From Nevskia sp043781855 (GTDB lineage: Bacteria > Pseudomonadota > Gammaproteobacteria > Nevskiales > Nevskiaceae): 18,813 nt of DNA. The stretch lies in the NCBI GenBank assembly GCA_043781855.1, contig JAYWBB010000047.1, forward strand, positions 1-18,813, in the 5' to 3' direction. Below are positions 14,955 through 18,813 of this stretch, piece by piece. Numbering within the stretch: the stretch's first letter is position 1; the number at the start of each line of letters is the position of its first letter. A program made the translations under genes and the position numbers. The notes under the pieces are model-generated. The model did no database searches, was not told the DNA's origin, and saw only the letters and a list, made by a program, of their open reading frames with translations.

Positions 14955-16733
14955 TCAACCTCCAAGCCAGGCGCGACGGCGTTCGAGCACGGCGCCCGAG
15001 ACTTCGGCGAGCGTCAGCGTCCAGGTATCCGCAGGTGCTGCGACCGGCGTCAGGCGTGCCGACATCAGTTCGTCGCTGCGGAACCAGATCAGCGTGATCT
15101 CGCTTCCGGCAGTCAGCGTTTCGAGACGGTTGGCCCAGTTGCCGGCCGTGAGCTTGAGGCTGTCGAGGGCGATCAGCAGATCGCCACCGGCGAGTCCGGC
15201 CTGGGCTGCGGGCGAGTCGGCAACCACGTTCGCGACTGCGGTTTCGCCCGCGCGCAGGTTGATGCCGAGCCAGGCGGCGGGGTGTGGCTTGCCTTCGGCA
15301 CGGCCGCCCTCGTCGGAGAGGCCGTGCGTGGCGCGCAGGCTGGCGTTCACGCCGAATTCGGCGAGCAGTTCGGCGAGCGGCAGTTCATCGGTCGAGCGCA
15401 GCCATCGTGCGAAAGTTTCGCGCAGATCGACACTCGACAATTCCTGCGCGACCTGCTCCAGCCCCCCTTCCGGCACGCCGATATCGAGACTGCCGTAGCG
15501 CCGCCACAGCGCACGCATGACGTCGTCGAGCGTGATGGCGGAACGCAGCCGCAGGGTCAGGTCGAGACAGACCGTCGCCAGCGCGCCCTTGATGTAGTAG
15601 TTCACCGCCGCGTTCGGCGTCTGCTCATCCGGCTGGTAGTACTTGATCCAGGCCTCGAAGCTGGCGTCGGCGAGCGTCTGCACGAGCCGGCCCGGCGTAC
15701 GCGCAAGGCGTGTCGCGGCCTCGGCAACAAGATCGAGATAGACCGGCGCGTCAATGATTCCGGCGCGCAACAGCATCACGTCGTCGTAGTACGAGGTCAC
15801 GCCCTCGTAAGCCCAGAGGTCCTGCGAATAGGCCTCGGCGGCGAGGTCCGACCCGGCGAACGCAAGCGCAGTGATGCGCTTGACGTTCCAGAGGTGGAAG
15901 TACTCGTGGCTGCAAAGCCCGAGGAAGCCGCGATAGCCCTTGCGCAGCCCGCTTTGTCCGGGGCGTGGCAGGGCATCGCGCGCCGTCACCAGTGCGGTCG
16001 AGGTCCGATGTTCGAGGCCGCCATAACCGTTGCCGGTGACCTGCGTCAGGAACAGGTACTGCGCCATCACCGGCTCCTGGCCAAACAGCTCGCGCTGCGC
16101 GTGGCAGATCTTCGTCAGGTCTGCGGCAAGGCGCGGCAGGTCAGGCTCGCAACGGCCGGAAAGAACCAAGGCATGCGGAATGCCGTCGACGTCGAAATCG
16201 ACGCGTTGATACGCCGACATCTCGACCGGGCAGTCGATCAACTGCTCGTAGCTTTCCGCGCGGTAGACGCCGAAGCCGTCTTCGTCGACACGAACCGCCG
16301 GCAATGTCGTCGCGAGTTTCCAGCCGGGGCACAGCGCCGGATCGGGCCGGAGGATTTCGATTTCAAATGCCGCGTGCTCGCAGCCCTGTGGACAGTAGAA
16401 CAGAGAGCTGCCGTTGAAGAAGCCGCGGCGCGTATCGAGCCAGGCCTTGCGCACCGACGAGTCCCAGGCGTGGACTTCGTAGTCGAGCTGCACTGCCCCT
16501 TCGCCTTCGACGCGGAATGTCCGTTTGTCGATCCGCACGATTGCCGCCGCGTGGCCGTCCCGCGTTGCGCGCAGGCCCTGCACGTGTTTCGCGAAATCGC
16601 GCACGAGGTAGCTGCCGCGCAGCCACGACGGCAGCCGGAACGCCGGAGTGGTCGCGTCCATGGAACCCCGGATGCGGAAACGGTGCGCGAGCGGGTCGAG
16701 GGTGACGGTGTAACGGGTCGGTGCGGAACTCAT
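14955..16733 (-). CDS. M61-family glycyl-aminopeptidase-like metalloprotease with PDZ domain
   Basis: This 592-residue zinc peptidase belongs to family M61. The N-terminal beta domain begins YTVTLDPLAHRF and continues with RLPSWLRGSYLVRDFAKH. The gluzincin core has GGLEHRTS (238-245), the zinc motif HEYFH (276-280) within CSHEYFHLWNVKR, and the third ligand E310 in WAYEGVTSYYDD. A PDZ domain follows at about 490-560 (AVANVVADSPAAQAGLAGGD). No signal peptide is visible, so the location is probably cytoplasmic; the physiological substrate of the family is poorly known. ATG 16733 gives the family N-terminus. It has no Shine-Dalgarno site, and a CATAAT element ends only 5 bases upstream, so a leaderless or nearly leaderless transcript is possible. 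It heads the operon with plsY, birA and coaX. Confidence 0.9.
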   Translation of the reverse strand: MSSAPTRYTVTLDPLAHRFRIRGSMDATTPAFRLPSWLRGSYLVRDFAKHVQGLRATRDGHAAAIVRIDKRTFRVEGEGAVQLDYEVHAWDSSVRKAWLDTRRGFFNGSSLFYCPQGCEHAAFEIEILRPDPALCPGWKLATTLPAVRVDEDGFGVYRAESYEQLIDCPVEMSAYQRVDFDVDGIPHALVLSGRCEPDLPRLAADLTKICHAQRELFGQEPVMAQYLFLTQVTGNGYGGLEHRTSTALVTARDALPRPGQSGLRKGYRGFLGLCSHEYFHLWNVKRITALAFAGSDLAAEAYSQDLWAYEGVTSYYDDVMLLRAGIIDAPVYLDLVAEAATRLARTPGRLVQTLADASFEAWIKYYQPDEQTPNAAVNYYIKGALATVCLDLTLRLRSAITLDDVMRALWRRYGSLDIGVPEGGLEQVAQELSSVDLRETFARWLRSTDELPLAELLAEFGVNASLRATHGLSDEGGRAEGKPHPAAWLGINLRAGETAVANVVADSPAAQAGLAGGDLLIALDSLKLTAGNWANRLETLTAGSEITLIWFRSDELMSARLTPVAAPADTWTLTLAEVSGAVLERRRAWLGG

Positions 16734-16738
16734 GCCGA

Positions 16739-16766
16739 ATTATGACTGGGTGGCCGCACCTGTCGC
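16739..16766 (-). promoter_or_regulatory. Possible promoter of the M61-plsY-birA-coaX operon
   Basis: On the minus strand, GCGACA (16766-16761) is separated by 16 bases from CATAAT (16744-16739; five of six matches to TATAAT), which ends 5 bases before the M61 ATG. This would give a transcript starting at or next to the start codon. It fits the absence of a ribosome binding site, but the -35 match is weak. Confidence 0.35.
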
Positions 16767-16786
16767 GAGCGCGGAATGTTTCAGGT

Positions 16787-16831
16787 CTGACACGGAACGA
16801 TCAAGAAGCTGTCATCTGGCACTCGTATCGT
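16787..16831 (+). promoter_or_regulatory. Possible Pho box and -10 element for the alkaline phosphatase gene
   Basis: Three heptamers lie in exact 11-base phase, the period of PhoB-binding repeats: CTGACAC (16787), CGATCAA (16798) and CTGTCAT (16809). The last is a perfect match to the CTGTCAT consensus and the first is close. Ten bases after the last heptamer is TATCGT (16826-16831), close to where a -10 sits relative to the Pho box in known PhoB promoters. The site is about 87 bases upstream of a predicted alkaline phosphatase, a typical Pho-regulon gene. The middle repeat is poor, so this is suggestive only. Confidence 0.4.
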
Positions 16832-16917
16832 CACCGTGCTCTGCGCCGGCAGACAAAAAATATCGGCTGCCCGATGGCCGGACGCGCAACCGCCTCAAAC
16901 CTTCAAGGAGAACCTGC

Positions 16918-18729
16918 ATGAATAGCCTGTTCAAGCGCGCGGCCGCCGCGGCCACACTCGCTGCGCCGACCCTCGGACTCATCGCCTGCAATGGCAGCAA
17001 CGGCACGCCTGCGGCCCCGGGCTCGCTGCAATTCTCGGCCGCTGCAGCGACGGTTGCCGAGAATGCCGGCACCGTGACGATGACCGTCAACCGCAGCGGC
17101 GGCAGCGGCGGCGCCGTCTCGGTCGCCTACACCACGACCGACGGCACCGCGACCGCAGGTTCCGACTACACCCCCGCCAGCGGCACGCTGAACTGGGCTG
17201 CGGGCGATGCCGCGCCGAAGACCTTCACCGTCGCGATCACTGACGACACCGCGATCGAAGGCAACGAAAATTTCAACGTCCTGCTCTCGGCCGCGAACGG
17301 CGGCGCCACGATCGGCACCACCAGTGTCGCCGGCGTGACCATCACCGACAACGAGGCGCCCGCGCCGACCGCGAAGAACGTCATCTTCTTCCTTGGCGAC
17401 GGCATGGGCACGAACATGATCACCGCCGCGCGCATCTACCAGTACGGCGAAGCGGGCGAGCTGACGATGGACACCTTGCCGGAAACCGCCTGGGTCCGCA
17501 CCTATTCTGCCGATGCGCAGACCACCGACAGCGCGCCGTCGATGTCGGCCTACACGACCGGCGTCAAGATGAACAACGACGTCATCTCGATGTCGGCCGA
17601 CACGAAGGCGTTCGACACGTCCCGCGCAACGCCGGTGGCCTATTTCAGCGGTGCCGATTCAACCTGCCCGGCCACCGGCAACGGCACGGCGGTGCCGACC
17701 ATCCTCGAACTTGCGAAGGCCGCCGGCAAAACCGTCGGAGCGGTGACGACAACGCGCGTCACCCACGCCACCCCGGCGGCGACTTATTCGCACATCTGCA
17801 ACCACGACGGCGAGAACACCATCGCCGCACAGGTCGTGCCCGGCGGTGCCGGCTACAACGCCGTGCTCGGCACCGGGCTTGACGTCCTGCTCGGCGGCGG
17901 CCGGCGGCAGTTCCTGCCGACCACGGTCAGCGGCGGCCAGCGTACCGACGGCCGCGATCTCACCGCCGAATTGACGGCGGCGCCGAACAGCTACACCTGC
18001 GTGACGACGCGCGACACGCTGAATGCCGTCACGCCAGCGGCGGCGACGCGGCTGGTCGGCCTGTTCACGACGAGCCACATGAATTTCGACGCCGATCGCA
18101 ACCCGGCCAACGAGCCGAGCCTCGCGGAAATGACCACGAAGGCCATCGACGTGCTCGCGGCGAAGCCGAACGGCTACTTCCTGATGGTGGAAGGCGGCCG
18201 TATCGACCAGGCCCTGCTCCCTACTTTCGGCCGCCGCGCGATGCAGGACACCATCGCGTTCGACGAAGCGATCAAGGCCACGCTCGCGAAAGTCGATCTG
18301 ACCAACACGCTGATCGTCGTCACCGCCGACCACGACCACACGCTGACGCTGAATGGCTACGCGCGCCGTACCGGCCCGAGCACCGACGCCAACGGCGTTT
18401 ATGCGCAGCCCGGCATTCTCGGTCTGGTCAAGAACGTGGTCACCGGCGCGAACGATCTCGATGCCGATGGCCAGCCTTATACGAACCTGATCTTCGGCAA
18501 CGGCGAGAACCGCACGCAGGGTCCGCGCACCGCGGTCGACGATGCCACCGCAGCCGGGCTCGAGTATCACCAGGAAGCCGGCGTGCGCATGAACTCCGGC
18601 GGCGAAAACCATGGCAGCGGCGACGTCATGCTGATGGCCACCGGCGCGGGTTCCGACACCGTCGGCTTCAAGGGCACGATGGTCAACACGCGCGTGTTCG
18701 AACTGCTGCGCGCGGCTTACGGATTCTGA
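16918..18729 (+). CDS. Alkaline phosphatase lipoprotein with N-terminal Calx-beta domain
   Basis: This predicted 603-residue secreted phosphomonoesterase releases phosphate from organic esters. ATG 16918 has AAGGAG 7 bases upstream and begins a lipoprotein signal with lipobox LIAC (Cys24). A Calx-beta domain follows at about 35-146 (DGTATAGSDYTPASGTL, ITDDTAIEGNENF). The phosphatase domain (about 150-603) has metal ligand D161 in GDGMG, nucleophile S205 in TTDSAPS, TTRVTHATPA (278-287), E425 and D430 in EGGRIDQ, D471-H472 in TADHDHTLTL, and H565 in GENHGSGD. The histidine normally four residues after the D430 equivalent (E. coli H331, a zinc ligand) is Leu434 here, so activity or metal use may be altered. 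The gene has its own 185-base upstream region and a possible Pho box. Confidence 0.9.
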   Translation: MNSLFKRAAAAATLAAPTLGLIACNGSNGTPAAPGSLQFSAAAATVAENAGTVTMTVNRSGGSGGAVSVAYTTTDGTATAGSDYTPASGTLNWAAGDAAPKTFTVAITDDTAIEGNENFNVLLSAANGGATIGTTSVAGVTITDNEAPAPTAKNVIFFLGDGMGTNMITAARIYQYGEAGELTMDTLPETAWVRTYSADAQTTDSAPSMSAYTTGVKMNNDVISMSADTKAFDTSRATPVAYFSGADSTCPATGNGTAVPTILELAKAAGKTVGAVTTTRVTHATPAATYSHICNHDGENTIAAQVVPGGAGYNAVLGTGLDVLLGGGRRQFLPTTVSGGQRTDGRDLTAELTAAPNSYTCVTTRDTLNAVTPAAATRLVGLFTTSHMNFDADRNPANEPSLAEMTTKAIDVLAAKPNGYFLMVEGGRIDQALLPTFGRRAMQDTIAFDEAIKATLAKVDLTNTLIVVTADHDHTLTLNGYARRTGPSTDANGVYAQPGILGLVKNVVTGANDLDADGQPYTNLIFGNGENRTQGPRTAVDDATAAGLEYHQEAGVRMNSGGENHGSGDVMLMATGAGSDTVGFKGTMVNTRVFELLRAAYGF

Positions 18730-18750
18730 GCCCGGCACTTCATTGCCAGA

Positions 18751-18809
18751 CGGTCGGGGCTCACGAGCCTCCTACAGAAACTGTGCAGGAGGGTCGTGAG
18801 CCTCGACCG
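18751..18809. repeat. Inverted pair of REP-like palindromic repeats
   Basis: Two related units of about 28 bases face each other around an AAA centre. The right unit starts CTGTGCAGGAGGGTCGTGAG and ends CCTCGACCG. The reverse complement of the left unit starts CTGTAGGAGGCTCGTGAGCC and ends CCGACCG. Together they form a long hairpin: CGGTCG/CGACCG, GGCTCACGA/TCGTGAGCC, CCTCCT/AGGAGG and CAG/CTG arms. Each unit also holds its own small hairpin. The GTAGGAG head and CGACC tail match the style of REP elements in Xanthomonadales and Pseudomonas. It begins 21 bases after the phosphatase stop; it could help end or stabilise that transcript, but no T-tract follows. Confidence 0.7.
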
Positions 18810-18813
18810 CGTT

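Noticed and set aside
14214..16745. Plus-strand open frame of 843 codons opposite M61, plsY and birA
   Set aside because: All three minus-strand genes have complete catalytic motifs. The opposing frame is His/Arg/Gln-rich with no recognisable domain.

Overview
The window is G+C-rich, densely coded chromosomal DNA from a Gram-negative bacterium. The outer-membrane phospholipase A, several lipobox lipoproteins, the CPA2 antiporter, the birA-coaX pair, MHYT signalling, and a REP-like repeat with a GTAGGAG head all suggest a gammaproteobacterium, most likely near Xanthomonadales/Nevskiales. The placement is inference from gene content; no rRNA or other marker settles it. I see no phage, transposase, integrase, CRISPR array or biosynthetic cluster.

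Layout, left to right. At 1-1186 is the 3' part of a DsbD/ScsB-type thiol:disulfide transporter, which converges on a two-gene minus-strand unit (1257-2924) of tandem CsgG/HfaB-type lipoproteins. At 3064-4035 is an isoaspartyl peptidase/L-asparaginase, followed directly by an orphan C-terminal remnant of an amidohydrolase (about 4066-4315). At 4320-5613 (minus) is a class III adenylate cyclase whose membrane and catalytic halves lie in different frames. Divergent from it is an MHYT sensor with a degenerate GGDEF domain (5802-7112), closed by a clear intrinsic terminator. At 7255-9027 (minus) is a KefB/KefC-type antiporter, divergent from pldA (9118-10098). Next come a 25-codon hydrophobic small ORF with a good ribosome binding site and a tRNA-Thr(UGU) gene on the minus strand. 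At 10601-12412 one long reading frame joins a membrane sterol-desaturase/fatty-acid-hydroxylase domain to a creatininase-family domain. The minus-strand unit 16733-12551 is a tightly packed operon: M61 PDZ peptidase, plsY, birA, coaX. Finally, a Calx-beta/alkaline phosphatase lipoprotein (16918-18729) lies behind a possible Pho box and is followed by an inverted pair of REP-like repeats.

Functionally, most of this is housekeeping and envelope biology: phospholipid synthesis (PlsY) and breakdown (PldA), CoA and biotin cofactor metabolism (CoaX, BirA), periplasmic redox, K+/H+ exchange and phosphate scavenging. I found no convincing new multi-gene system. The points most worth a second look are the desaturase-creatininase fusion, the amidohydrolase remnant, the frameshifted cyclase beside a degenerate GGDEF protein, the alkaline phosphatase lacking a canonical zinc-ligand histidine, and the tandem CsgG pair with no curli genes nearby.
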